Source of the DNA: a virus
Reading direction: 5' to 3' (one strand)
IMG/VR virus record: IMGVR_UViG_3300032157_000216
Location: 1-63,785 of that record
DNA: 63,785 nt
Of the stretch, positions 1 through 7,874 are shown piece after piece; the first letter of the stretch is position 1; each line of letters starts with the position of its first letter. Under the pieces are notes generated by a model that did no database searches, had not been told where the DNA came from, and worked only from the letters and a program-made list of their open reading frames with translations. A program made the translations under genes and the position numbers.

Positions 1-642
1 TGATGCTGGAGTATCATGATGATTCCTATGCCATCCTTCACCAGCTTGTAAAAATCCTAATAACGGAACATTCTTAGGACCATTTTTATCATGACAAAAA
101 ATATTAATAGATGAACCTGCTGACCACATTAAAATTCCAGGAACAAGTAAAATAATCCAATATAAAAATACTGGAAGAAATATTAAACCTAACAAATGAG
201 CGGCAAACAAACCATATAGATAATACTTATGCTGGAATACATACCACGGCTTTCTTAAAAGATCCGGAACATATCTTATAATATTTACTTCGCCGGTTGG
301 GTTCCAATATATGCTAAACTTACTCCTAATCAAAGGATTATGTGGATCTTTTTCTGTATCTGAAAATCTATGATGCATTCTATGTAATGCTGCCCATGCC
401 AGCGCAGATCCTGATGCTCCTAACCATGAGACTAAAATTAGAATTTTTTCCATTACAGGATTTATTTCATTCTTATGAGCTGCGGTTCTATGATAGAATG
501 CTGTTCCACATGCTCCAACAAAAATTATCTGACAGATAATTATCACAGGTATAGTCATAAGTATCGGAAAATAAAATAATCCAATAAAAAACATGATGTG
601 AATATACACTTGTAAGAGTGTTAATAATTTCCTATAATCCAT
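1..642 (-). CDS. Fatty acid desaturase, 3' end beyond window
   Basis: An open frame of 214 codons starts at ATG 642 and runs off the left edge without a stop. It has the three histidine boxes of membrane di-iron acyl desaturases: HRTAAH near residue 51, HRMHH near 88 and GEGWHRNHH near 202-210, separated by hydrophobic membrane segments. The family (stearoyl-CoA/acyl-lipid delta-9 type) inserts a double bond into membrane-bound acyl chains. It is the last gene of the 4752-to-1 operon, starting 7 nt after the stop of the preceding gene. Substrate and position are unknown. An auxiliary role in host membrane lipids is likely, or acyl tailoring of a product made by the operon. Confidence 0.9.
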   Translation of the reverse strand, partial: MDYRKLLTLLQVYIHIMFFIGLFYFPILMTIPVIIICQIIFVGACGTAFYHRTAAHKNEINPVMEKILILVSWLGASGSALAWAALHRMHHRFSDTEKDPHNPLIRSKFSIYWNPTGEVNIIRYVPDLLRKPWYVFQHKYYLYGLFAAHLLGLIFLPVFLYWIILLVPGILMWSAGSSINIFCHDKNGPKNVPLLGFLQAGEGWHRNHHDTPAS

Positions 643-649
643 ACCGTAT

Positions 650-1384
650 TTATCGAACTAATTTATACAAAGAATCTTTCCATTTATCAACATCGGGGAT
701 ACCTTGAACTATTAATATAATTTTCGGTTTCACTAAATCTGCGCCATGTAGGAATTCACCATTGCTCATAACAAATGTATTCGAATCTTTTGGTAAATTT
801 ACATAAATTTTATCTTCTTGTGGAATATGTTCTAAAATATATGTTTGGTGCGGAATAACATCTATCTTTGTTATGGGGGGTTGAAAGAAACTTTCTTTTG
901 TCCAAGGCAACATATAAAATGTAGGCATTTCATTTGTATCCCACAACATAACGCGCAATGAATTAGGCCAAGGATACATTGTTGGATAAGGGTCTAGATG
1001 TGGCGGAACATCTTTTATATTCATCGACAATCTTATGTTGTCTATCCTGTTGAAGGGCATTGCTGATCTAATTCTTTCAAACATATTTGGAAAATAATCA
1101 GACCAATCGTTTATACCATATGGAAAATCTTTATGAATTGCGTCTTGACCATATTCTTTTGATGACCAAATACCTACACTTTCCCATACAGCAGATTTAC
1201 CCATTATAGATTTTTCTTTATTCCATAAATCCCAAAATAAATTCCAATCATCTGGTTCAATTTTAGATATGGGTAATACAATGTATGGAATATTAGTTAA
1301 AATAGAATCTATTTCAAGAATTTCTGGACATATTGGTGGAATTATTCCATTTGTAAATCTCTGAAGAAATTTTACATCTATCAT
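650..1384 (-). CDS. HxD...H oxygenase-like protein (2OG-Fe(II) type)
   Basis: A 244-residue protein with HLD at residues 129-131 and a distal histidine in FLHGAD near 213, the spacing of a double-stranded beta-helix 2-oxoglutarate/Fe(II) dioxygenase. Such enzymes hydroxylate proteins, peptides, lipids or small molecules. The start ATG overlaps the upstream stop as ATGA, so translation is probably coupled. The desaturase follows 7 nt downstream. The family is read only from the metal triad, so the substrate is unknown and an aspartyl-hydroxylase-like relative is possible. Confidence 0.7.
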   Translation of the reverse strand: MIDVKFLQRFTNGIIPPICPEILEIDSILTNIPYIVLPISKIEPDDWNLFWDLWNKEKSIMGKSAVWESVGIWSSKEYGQDAIHKDFPYGINDWSDYFPNMFERIRSAMPFNRIDNIRLSMNIKDVPPHLDPYPTMYPWPNSLRVMLWDTNEMPTFYMLPWTKESFFQPPITKIDVIPHQTYILEHIPQEDKIYVNLPKDSNTFVMSNGEFLHGADLVKPKIILIVQGIPDVDKWKDSLYKLVR

Positions 1385-1938
1385 ATCATAGCTGTAAGTT
1401 GAATTTGTATTAAATCATAATTTTCAGATTTAGAAATTGCACCATGTGCCATTAATGTAGGATACATAATAAATTCTGTTTTTCCAGGAATTCCGATCTG
1501 ATGAGATCCATCTTTCTGGCTCGACATAAACACCATTCCGTCAGATCCACTAACAACAATAGAAAGTATCGGTAATTCTCTTCCTATATCACCTTTATTA
1601 AGATCTGTATGCATCGGAACTATGGTATTTGAAAAAACACGTATTGCATTCATTAATGGTCTGTATTGTTCTATTTCTAATAAACGATAAATTTTTAATG
1701 TATTTCTAAGAGAAAAATTAAATACAGACATCATTGGTTTGCCATCATTTGTTCTTACAAGGTTATTATATCCTTGTTGAAAAATATTATGATAATCAAA
1801 TTCATGAGCATACTCGCCTACAGGATATGTAAGAAGGTAACTTACATTATTTTCGATATCAGAAAACTGAGAATTAAAAATAACAGAAAGTTTATTTCTA
1901 ATATCATCTGTTACTTTAACAACATTGTCAATAACCAT
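1381..1938 (-). CDS. Second HxD...H oxygenase-like protein
   Basis: A 185-residue protein. PMHTDLNKG gives H110-x-D112, strand-like ILSIVVSG follows, and a distal H165 lies in LMAHGAISK. This is the iron-binding pattern of small aspartyl/asparaginyl beta-hydroxylase-like 2OG oxygenases. The ATG at 1938 lies inside the 3' end of the upstream gene (28-nt overlap) and its own stop overlaps the next start by 4 nt, so it is firmly part of the operon. The substrate is unknown. It is not obviously a paralogue of its neighbour beyond the metal motif. Confidence 0.65.
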   Translation of the reverse strand: MVIDNVVKVTDDIRNKLSVIFNSQFSDIENNVSYLLTYPVGEYAHEFDYHNIFQQGYNNLVRTNDGKPMMSVFNFSLRNTLKIYRLLEIEQYRPLMNAIRVFSNTIVPMHTDLNKGDIGRELPILSIVVSGSDGMVFMSSQKDGSHQIGIPGKTEFIMYPTLMAHGAISKSENYDLIQIQLTAMI

Positions 1939-2453
1939 TGTTTTGTTCCATTAAAAATTACAGGCTCATCTGTAGGTGTAAATGCATCTTTACCAAATAT
2001 TTTAGGAAGATGATATTTCGTTGTTATATCAAATAACTGTTTATTATATTCATTGAATGATAAAATTACAGATGAACATCCGAGAATTTTGGCTCTCTCT
2101 ATTTGATATTTAGTATTATATTGATGTATATATGATTTACTTCCGAGACCTGTATGTACTGTTCTAGTTTTAGAAAACATTCTGAATCCAGCCTGATAAA
2201 TCATACAATCATGATAATCTCTTATCATACCACCAGAACCGGCCCAGATTTTATCATCAACATATATTAATTGATAAGAATCTAATTTGTCATTTAATAT
2301 AGAATTTATCAAACTCCAATCATGTTTTCTTCCATAATTTTCAGGTAAATATTCTAAATCTACCTCAAATGTATCACATAATTCTTTCTCTAGAATAGAT
2401 AAAAAAGAATCTTTATTTTCCTTTGACAGTGTAAGTAATCTAACATCATTCAT
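1911..2453 (-). CDS. GNAT-like acetyltransferase (tentative)
   Basis: The start is taken at ATG 2453, which overlaps the end of asnB by 8 nt; a TTG at 2465 is possible but less likely. The roughly 180-residue product has a central YVDDKIWAGSGGMI strand-turn and a helix with YQIERAKILGCSSVILSFNEYN, resembling the motif B and exit strand of GNAT acyltransferases, and a C-terminal PVIFNGTKQW segment. The canonical acyl-CoA loop is not obvious, so the family is a guess from pattern. Its position between asparagine synthetase and two oxygenases suggests a tailoring step. Confidence 0.5.
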   Translation of the reverse strand: MNDVRLLTLSKENKDSFLSILEKELCDTFEVDLEYLPENYGRKHDWSLINSILNDKLDSYQLIYVDDKIWAGSGGMIRDYHDCMIYQAGFRMFSKTRTVHTGLGSKSYIHQYNTKYQIERAKILGCSSVILSFNEYNKQLFDITTKYHLPKIFGKDAFTPTDEPVIFNGTKQWLLTMLLK

Positions 2454-4107
2454 TAAATTTATCAACTAATATTCCAAGACTTAAAATCTGAGTTAATAGA
2501 ATTCGATTTGGTGGCAAGTCTGTTAAAATTCGATTTATATATTCGATTAATTTTCCTTTCTTAAAAATTCCTAAATTATGTAATTTGTCATTCTCAAATA
2601 TATATTGATGAAATAAATAAATCCATTCAGAATTTATTTTTGGAGATGTAAATGGCCTTTTAGGAATATCTGCCAATATTGGATTCCATTTTCTAACGAT
2701 ATTCCTTAAAACACTTTTAGATGGATAATTAGCAGATTCTAAGTTCTCTATAGAATTTACATAATTGACTAAATTTTTATCTAGATAAGGATATCTATGT
2801 TCCTGACCTAGAGAAGCTGATTGTGAATCACCTAATAATTTAAGACCATATTCAGACAACCAATATTTATAATACAGATCTCGAGAAGATCCATTTGATT
2901 CTTTCAAAATACATTCTAAATCAAAAATCTCTTTAATATCATCAGATAATAGATCAAAAACCTCTTTTCCTGTTCTAGAACTATCTATTATAAATTGATA
3001 ATCATTATCAGTATGAAAATGAGAATATCCATAGAATAATTCATCAGCACCATCCCCAGTCATACAAACTTTATATCCTTGTTTAATCATTTCCCGGTTT
3101 ACTAGATACTTTCCAACGGCATGAGGATTGATAGATAAATTTTCCGAATTTAATACAACCGTTGGAAAATATGAAATTAGGTCTCTATCAGAAACATCAA
3201 CAAATGTGGTTGATATGCCATGTAAATTACAGAAATTATTTATGTCTTTTGATTCAGAGTATTCTGATCCAGGAAAATCAATACTAAAACATCCAAATTT
3301 AACATTATTCTTTTTCAAATAATAAGCAATAGATGATGAATCAATTCCACTACTAAGAACTACTGCTAAATTCTGGTATTTAGGCACTCTCTTAAGAATA
3401 GACGATTCAAGAAAGTATTCAATTCCTTCAATGTGTTCATGAATACGATCAGTTTTTATTTTGTATGCTTCTATTGAAGTATTTAAACTAGAATCAACCG
3501 TAAGTATATGACATGGTGGTATTGTATATACATTAGAAAATAAAGTTTTTCCATTAGGAAGACATTGACTAGATAGACAAAACATACATGATTTCTTATC
3601 TATCTGTAAATCAATATCAAAAGCAGATAATGCTTTTATCGTTGACGAAATTAGAAATTGTTTTTCGCTAATATAATATCGTAACGGTTTAGTCCCAAAA
3701 GAATCTGTAGCGCAAATCCAAGTTTTAGATATTGTATTATATACGACGAAACAAAATTCACCATTTATATATTTTATAAAATCTTTTCCTCTCCAATGTA
3801 TGCCATGAATGATTACTTCTGAATCAGAATCTGTTTCAAAAGTATAGCCTCTTGTTTCAAGTAAGTATCTTAATATCTTATAATTGTAAATTTCCCCATT
3901 TACACAACCAACTAAAGATTTATCATTACTCCATAATGGTTGTGAGACTAAAGATGGAGAAGATATTGATAATAAGGTATGACCTAAAAACACATTATCT
4001 ATTTTTACATAATTTCGTGAATCAGGACCCCTATCTGAAAGTAAATTAAGAGCGGAAATTATCTTATTATCAGAAACACTTTTATTTCCACAAATAATTC
4101 CGCACAT
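2446..4107 (-). CDS. asnB: Asparagine synthetase, glutamine-hydrolysing
   Basis: A 553-residue class II amidotransferase. Mature Cys1 follows the initiator Met in MCGIICGN, then RGPDS near 26, the glutaminase segment VNGEIYNY near 69, and the PP-loop LSSGIDSSS at 251-259 that binds ATP in the synthetase domain. The length matches AsnB, which makes Asn from Asp, Gln and ATP. Relatives also amidate other carboxylates or form beta-lactams, so in this operon a tailoring role is as possible as amino acid supply. It starts 3 nt after the methyltransferase stop and overlaps the next gene. Confidence 0.93.
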   Translation of the reverse strand: MCGIICGNKSVSDNKIISALNLLSDRGPDSRNYVKIDNVFLGHTLLSISSPSLVSQPLWSNDKSLVGCVNGEIYNYKILRYLLETRGYTFETDSDSEVIIHGIHWRGKDFIKYINGEFCFVVYNTISKTWICATDSFGTKPLRYYISEKQFLISSTIKALSAFDIDLQIDKKSCMFCLSSQCLPNGKTLFSNVYTIPPCHILTVDSSLNTSIEAYKIKTDRIHEHIEGIEYFLESSILKRVPKYQNLAVVLSSGIDSSSIAYYLKKNNVKFGCFSIDFPGSEYSESKDINNFCNLHGISTTFVDVSDRDLISYFPTVVLNSENLSINPHAVGKYLVNREMIKQGYKVCMTGDGADELFYGYSHFHTDNDYQFIIDSSRTGKEVFDLLSDDIKEIFDLECILKESNGSSRDLYYKYWLSEYGLKLLGDSQSASLGQEHRYPYLDKNLVNYVNSIENLESANYPSKSVLRNIVRKWNPILADIPKRPFTSPKINSEWIYLFHQYIFENDKLHNLGIFKKGKLIEYINRILTDLPPNRILLTQILSLGILVDKFNE

Positions 4108-4110
4108 TAT

Positions 4111-4752
4111 TCACGCCTTTATTGATTCAATGTAATAAATCAATCGTCCCTCTGTTGGATGACGATATTCTCCAAGAAAATGATTTATTATCTTCAATCC
4201 CGAATCATTAATCATTTTTTCAAATGTAGGTATTCCAGATGCCCAAGAAAATTCTTGTAATATTATAGATCCATTATCTGCTAAATAATTCACAGCATTT
4301 GAGTAAAAATTTATATGTATTTCCCAATTTTTATCCAAATATTTTCTAGGATCTTGCTTCATAATATATTGATAATAAGCATGTTCAGTAAAATGTGGAG
4401 GATTAGAAACAATTAAATCAAATCTTTTATCCTTTGGAATATTATCAAAATTATAAGAATTATATATAGATATCTTCTGATCTAAATTCGAATTTTTAGC
4501 AGACCACCGACATTGTTCTAATGCCGGTTCATAAATATCTGAAAAGGATACTTTTTTAGCAAGTCCTACACCGAGTATAGAATACCCAATAAATCCAGGA
4601 CCACTGCACCATTCTAAACATTCATTAAATATTCTATTAGGATGTAATCTTTGTATAGATGTAATATAATCATCTTTAAATAATATACCACCACCGTCAG
4701 TTTCTTTGGTATATTTTACATTAATACCATAACAATCAATAAATTGTTCCAA
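4111..4752 (-). CDS. Class I SAM-dependent methyltransferase
   Basis: A 213-residue Rossmann methyltransferase. Motif I is CSGPGFIG at 49-56, an acidic turn FSDIYEPA follows, and motif IV SNPPHF lies at 116-121. The N/D-PP-Y/F type usually methylates an amide, amino or guanidine nitrogen in proteins or nucleic acids (HemK, RsmC). The start codon is TTG at 4752, chosen because GGAG stands 8 nt upstream and no ATG fits. It is the first gene of the operon. Upstream there is only a weak ACTAAATAA late-box-like sequence, so the operon promoter is uncertain. The target is unknown. Confidence 0.8.
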   Translation of the reverse strand: MEQFIDCYGINVKYTKETDGGGILFKDDYITSIQRLHPNRIFNECLEWCSGPGFIGYSILGVGLAKKVSFSDIYEPALEQCRWSAKNSNLDQKISIYNSYNFDNIPKDKRFDLIVSNPPHFTEHAYYQYIMKQDPRKYLDKNWEIHINFYSNAVNYLADNGSIILQEFSWASGIPTFEKMINDSGLKIINHFLGEYRHPTEGRLIYYIESIKA

Positions 4753-4821
4753 TAAATTCTCCGAATTCTTATAATTATTTAGTCAAAAATAAATACCATT
4801 ATCACAACTAACATAGACATT

Positions 4822-5205
4822 TTATGATTTTTTAATTATCCACCGATCTTTTATCTTGCACGCAAACCCATCTCCTTCAAAAATCTTCTTACCTATGATT
4901 ATTGAATGAATAAAACTCTTGCAAACTGGTTTATTTGGTTGTTTTCTAGAAATAATTGTTGTCTTTCCAATAATAGTTGAACCTGGGCTCGACCATTCAA
5001 CCATACCTAATTCATCTATATTGTTTAATGCAAAATCAAATGCCTTAAAATATACTAAAATATCGTAATCATCTATAGTATTTGCAAAGTCATTACGCGA
5101 ATTCTTAAAAATAACTTCAAAACTTCTATTATCAGTTATACTGACATCAGCTGCGTGAGCCATGGCACTAAACAATAGAAATAATGTGTAGAAAATTTGT
5201 TTCAT
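4822..5205 (-). CDS. Secreted Lpp0805/RT0821-like surface protein
   Basis: The real start is ATG 5205: MKQIFYTLFLLFSAMAHA is a typical signal peptide with cleavage after AHA, whereas longer readings run back through a promoter. The mature part of about 110 residues ends with the pattern W-SP...GKT...CKSF...GKK...G-GFAC...RWII seen in RT0821/Lpp0805-type surface proteins. It is a diverged paralogue of the next gene upstream (5277-5663). The leader between the -10 box and the ATG is short and has no clear Shine-Dalgarno site. The function is unknown; probably periplasmic or outer surface. Confidence 0.75.
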   Translation of the reverse strand: MKQIFYTLFLLFSAMAHAADVSITDNRSFEVIFKNSRNDFANTIDDYDILVYFKAFDFALNNIDELGMVEWSSPGSTIIGKTTIISRKQPNKPVCKSFIHSIIIGKKIFEGDGFACKIKDRWIIKKS

Positions 5206-5241
5206 AAAAAAAGGGCGATGCACTATTATAGCACATCGCCC
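5206..5241 (-). terminator. Rho-independent terminator with embedded promoter
   Basis: On the minus strand GGGCGATG pairs with CATCGCCC around a 13-nt loop and is followed by seven T. It ends the 5277-5663 transcript. The loop contains the TATAAT box of the promoter for the next gene. Confidence 0.85.
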
Positions 5242-5253
5242 TAGACTTGTCAA
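5225..5253 (-). promoter_or_regulatory. Sigma-70 promoter inside terminator hairpin
   Basis: TTGACA (5248-5253) and TATAAT (5225-5230) are separated by exactly 17 nt, a consensus host sigma-70 promoter for the 4822-5205 gene. The -10 box is the loop of the upstream gene's terminator, so transcription would begin in its descending arm. Confidence 0.85.
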
Positions 5254-5276
5254 GAACAGTGAATTTAGTTTCTATA

Positions 5277-5663
5277 TTATTTACTTATTACCCATTGCCC
5301 ATCACTAATACAAACAATGGCGTTGCCTTCATATTTCTTATCTTTAATAGACAATGTTTCCATAAAATTTCTACAAGCGGTATCTTTTTCTTCTTTAGTC
5401 GATAACATAACTACCTTTCCAGTTAAATCTGGATTTGGGCTGGTCCATTCCACCTCACTCTGATCCATAATGTTCATTAGAGCATACTCTAATCCTTTAA
5501 TGTGTATGTAAAAATCATATTCAGATAATGATTTATCAACAGATTCATAAGAATTTCCAAATATAAATTTCAAACTTTCCCTATCATTTAATCTCGGTCC
5601 ATCTGCCGCATAAGCAATAGACGAAAACATTAATAGAAGCGGAATTATGTATGTATATTTCAT
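5277..5663 (-). CDS. Secreted Lpp0805/RT0821-like surface protein, paralogue
   Basis: A 128-residue protein. MKYTYIIPLLLMFSSIAYA is a signal peptide; the mature protein ends W-TSP...TGKVV...ACRNF...G-AIVC...GQWVI, the same C-terminal pattern as the downstream paralogue, with two conserved cysteines. AAGGATT precedes the ATG. A TATAAATA late box lies at 5700-5707 with the previous gene's terminator between box and start. Two adjacent paralogues with different promoters (late here, sigma-70 downstream) suggest expression at two stages. The role may be envelope modification or superinfection exclusion; this is inference. Confidence 0.75.
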   Translation of the reverse strand: MKYTYIIPLLLMFSSIAYAADGPRLNDRESLKFIFGNSYESVDKSLSEYDFYIHIKGLEYALMNIMDQSEVEWTSPNPDLTGKVVMLSTKEEKDTACRNFMETLSIKDKKYEGNAIVCISDGQWVISK

Positions 5664-5674
5664 TAAAAATCCTT

Positions 5675-5698
5675 AAAAAAGTGCAACCGAAGTTGCAC
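5675..5698 (-). terminator. Rho-independent terminator
   Basis: GTGCAAC-TTCG-GTTGCAC followed by six T on the minus strand, ending the 5720-6556 gene. The late box for the next gene abuts its 5' arm. Confidence 0.85.
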
Positions 5699-5699
5699 T

Positions 5700-5707
5700 T
5701 ATTTATA
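5700..5707 (-). promoter_or_regulatory. Late promoter box TATAAATA
   Basis: A perfect T4-type late box, 36 nt upstream of ATG 5663 and immediately before the terminator hairpin, so the predicted mRNA starts within that hairpin. Confidence 0.7.
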
Positions 5708-5719
5708 GACGAAGTCTAT

Positions 5720-6556
5720 TTAGTTCTTTGTATATCCTGTAATACCTAATGCCGAGGCTGTTTGTTCATCAAGCTCGTCGTGTTGTCCAAGACCGTTGTC
5801 TGCCCTGAATTTATTCATAGCTGCAACAACATCAGGAGTAATTTCTGGTGTCATTGGACCAGCATAGTATCCTTTGGCCTTTAATGAAGACTTGAGTTCT
5901 CTTGGATCACATGTATACTTACCGCATGTTCCTTCTTCCCACTTCATATAACCAGGTTGAATGAGTTTCTTGGTTTTAAACTTCATGAATTCTGGTGGAA
6001 TCTCAGTTGTAAGAAGTTTTGGACCAGTTACTAACCTTCTAACTATGATCTGTTGAACTTCTGGTGGTAGAGATGTGGTTGTTGCTGTTGGTTCTTTATC
6101 AATTACTTGTTTAGTAATTGTCTTAAAAACTGGTGGATGTGATTTGAAGCAAGCTTGTTCACAAGATTTTCTCCAATCTGCATCAGAACCTTTATAGTGA
6201 TGTGGTTTGGCTGGACAGCAATCTACCTTCCAGAAACTTTCTGCAGGTTGAATTTCAATTTTTTCAGTAACATTCTTAAATGTTGCTTGAGAAACTCTAA
6301 TCTCATCAACTCCATCACGAACAGTTACATTAACTGTTTCATTTCTGAAGACTGCTGGAGTTACAGCGAATCTCCTATACCCTTCTTTAATAACAACGGA
6401 AATCTCACCTTGTTCCCAAGTAGGTGGATAGAACTTATGTATATAACATTGTCCTGGTTTTGGATTCAGTGGCAAGGATCCATCTCCTTCAGCTGCAAAA
6501 GCTGATGCACCGAATACAAACGATAACAGAACTGGAATTAACTTCACTAATTTCAT
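5720..6556 (-). CDS. Exported peptidoglycan-binding-domain protein
   Basis: A 278-residue protein with the signal peptide MKLVKLIPVLLSFVFGASA followed by FAAEGD. The middle holds several related TPAVFRNETV / SQATFKNVTE beta-type repeats and a Cys-rich stretch (VDCCPAK, SCEQACF). The C-terminus, from LKSSLKAKGYYAG to TASALGI, matches a PG_binding_1 domain, so cell-wall association in the periplasm is likely. GGGGGAA precedes the ATG and a late box lies 36 nt upstream. No catalytic domain is seen. It could be a lysis or envelope factor, or a host-derived structural protein. Confidence 0.75.
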   Translation of the reverse strand: MKLVKLIPVLLSFVFGASAFAAEGDGSLPLNPKPGQCYIHKFYPPTWEQGEISVVIKEGYRRFAVTPAVFRNETVNVTVRDGVDEIRVSQATFKNVTEKIEIQPAESFWKVDCCPAKPHHYKGSDADWRKSCEQACFKSHPPVFKTITKQVIDKEPTATTTSLPPEVQQIIVRRLVTGPKLLTTEIPPEFMKFKTKKLIQPGYMKWEEGTCGKYTCDPRELKSSLKAKGYYAGPMTPEITPDVVAAMNKFRADNGLGQHDELDEQTASALGITGYTKN

Positions 6557-6592
6557 ATTTATTCCCCCAAATCAAGTGATTCACTGACATGG

Positions 6593-6600
6593 TATTTATC
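6593..6600 (-). promoter_or_regulatory. Late promoter box GATAAATA
   Basis: Late-type box 36 nt upstream of the 5720-6556 start, giving a leader that carries the GGGGGAA ribosome site. Confidence 0.65.
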
Positions 6601-6637
6601 AATTGGAGACAAAAATATGATTAATTGGTATGATAAT

Positions 6638-6712
6638 TGGAGCCGCCTAAAGGAATTGAACCCTCATCCCAAAGTTCGTAGCTTTGTATACTCTCCATTG
6701 TACTAAGGCGAC
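6638..6712 (-). tRNA. tRNA-Arg(ACG)
   Basis: Acceptor GTCGCCT/AGGCGGC, anticodon arm CAAAG-CTACGAA-CTTTG, T-loop TTCAATT, U73 with encoded CCA. A34 would be read as inosine for CGN codons. One of two Arg(ACG) genes in the array. Confidence 0.9.
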
Positions 6713-6716
6713 ATAT

Positions 6717-6792
6717 TGGCAGGGGATGTCAGGATCGAACTGACGCGTACCGACTTCAAAGGCCGGGGCCTTAACCGCTTGGCGAATCCCCA
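6717..6792 (-). tRNA. tRNA-Gln(TTG)
   Basis: Anticodon loop CTTTGAA on CCGGC/GTCGG; T arm GTCAG-TTCGATC-CTGAC; first pair U1-U72 unpaired as in other Gln tRNAs here; G73 and encoded CCA. Confidence 0.9.
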
Positions 6793-6802
6793 ATAATAAA
6801 TC

Positions 6803-6866
6803 AGAATGCAGTTTTTTACGTTTGATTTTCAGTCAAATTTTATGTAATTTTTGCAGGATGCATTCT
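6803..6866 (-). ncRNA. Hairpin RNA family, copy 1
   Basis: Outer stem AGAATGCA/TGCATTCT, then CTGCAAAAA, then an inner hairpin TTTGA-CTGAAAA-TCAAA whose 7-nt loop looks like a Phe(GAA) anticodon loop. Flanks TTCTAA before and GATTTA after match the other copies. It lies between tRNA-Gln and copy 2. Confidence 0.7.
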
Positions 6867-6879
6867 TTAGAATGAAAAC

Positions 6880-6960
6880 AGAATTCTTGTAACAAGCCCT
6901 GTTACAGGCCTGCTTGGAGTTGAACCAAGTTTATCCATAGGATGTTGCTGGAAGAATTCT
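6880..6960 (-). ncRNA. Hairpin RNA family, copy 2 (long form)
   Basis: Outer stem AGAATTC/GAATTCT with flanks TTTAA and GTTTT and the shared CCAGCAA element after the 5' arm. Inside are ATCC-TAT-GGAT, a T-arm-like hairpin CTTGG-TTCAACT-CCAAG, and TGTAACA-GGGCT-TGTTACA. It starts about 7 nt after tRNA-Leu's CCA. Confidence 0.65.
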
Positions 6961-6967
6961 TTAAATT

Positions 6968-7044
6968 TGGTACCCCACCTCGGATTCGAACCGAGAACCA
7001 ACAGATTTTAAGTCTGTCCGCACTACCAATTAGCGTAGCAGGGC
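6968..7044 (-). tRNA. tRNA-Leu(TAA), short variable loop
   Basis: Acceptor GCCCTGC/GTGGGGT, anticodon arm ACAGA-CTTAAAA-TCTGT, T arm CTCGG-TTCGAAT-CCGAG, A73 CCA. The variable region is only TGGTT, whereas bacterial tRNA-Leu normally has a long variable arm. Confidence 0.88.
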
Positions 7045-7233
7045 AAAATAAGTGTCGAATATATGATTTATTTTAGGTAGCTCCTGCAGTGGACTTTTAT
7101 CTACCCTCACATGGTGTTCCCTTGATTAAGATGCCCTTAATATGTTCGGGAGTTTAAATCAGCCACGACAGAAATTTCCATCGAGTTTAAATTGACGTCA
7201 TCTCGATCTTTCCATATATTCAACTGGAAACTG
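7045..7233 (-). other. Non-coding stretch with a hairpin
   Basis: No gene is seen. A GGTAG/CTACC stem with an inner AGTCC pairing at 7076-7105 may be a small RNA; the remainder shows no tRNA. Confidence 0.3.
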
Positions 7234-7869
7234 TTATACTCTACCTTTTTTCCAGCCAGGTAAAATATCTATATCTTTCTTTACTTTCTTATTTATAATA
7301 CCATCTGTAATCCACATAGTACCATATTGTGAACTTTTCTCTCCACAACTTTGTGGACGCGGACCGGACATTTTCTTTTTTGTTTCATCAGTATGTTTCT
7401 TACCTTTAAAACTTGGTTCCCACCAAATGCCGCCGTGTTCCTTATATTTTTCTTTAAATACCTCGACACCTTTTTTATTTTGATTCTGCATTCTTTCTTT
7501 ATACGTCTTCAGTTCATCTCCCTCTAGAGATTTAACCTTATCGCTGAATGCCTTACCACCCAGTGTTGCTCCGCGAACACTATCTTCACGAACAAAACCT
7601 CCACGACCTCCCGGCTTTAAGTTGTAAACTTCCGGGTTTTTAAGAAACTCCTCATTTACAACAACTCTTTCTTTTAAAAGAGCAGATTCATAATCATCAA
7701 AATATTCTAAAATCTCTTTTTTAAAATTCTCTCTACCATATTTCTTAATAGCGTATCGAATTCTTTTTCCAGAACCCAGATACATATTATCTGTGGTTTT
7801 TGCTTTATGGATCCCAATATAAATCTTATTATTAATAAGATTGGTAGTTTTATACAAGTAAATAATCAT
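7234..7869 (-). CDS. GIY-YIG homing endonuclease
   Basis: A 211-residue protein. The N-terminus IIYLYKTTNLI...KIYIGIHKA is the GIY-YIG catalytic strand pair, followed by YGRENFKKEILEYF and the conserved glutamate region LLKERVVVNEEF. The C-terminus has a DNA-binding KHTDETKKKMSG motif of the NUMOD3 type. This is a free-standing homing endonuclease typical of T4-like phages (Seg family). It sits between tRNA-Leu and tRNA-Cys, whose sequences are likely homing sites. A GATAAATA box ends 5 nt before the ATG and there is no Shine-Dalgarno site, implying a leaderless mRNA. Confidence 0.88.
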   Translation of the reverse strand: MIIYLYKTTNLINNKIYIGIHKAKTTDNMYLGSGKRIRYAIKKYGRENFKKEILEYFDDYESALLKERVVVNEEFLKNPEVYNLKPGGRGGFVREDSVRGATLGGKAFSDKVKSLEGDELKTYKERMQNQNKKGVEVFKEKYKEHGGIWWEPSFKGKKHTDETKKKMSGPRPQSCGEKSSQYGTMWITDGIINKKVKKDIDILPGWKKGRV

Positions 7870-7874
7870 ACTTG

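Noticed and set aside
3128-4049. Plus-strand ORFs within asnB
   Set aside because: They are antisense to a well-supported 553-codon gene.
6901-6945. Isolated T arm near 6920 as a degraded tRNA
   Set aside because: It fits inside the long form of the hairpin RNA family with matching outer stem and flanks, as does the similar T arm at 18250.
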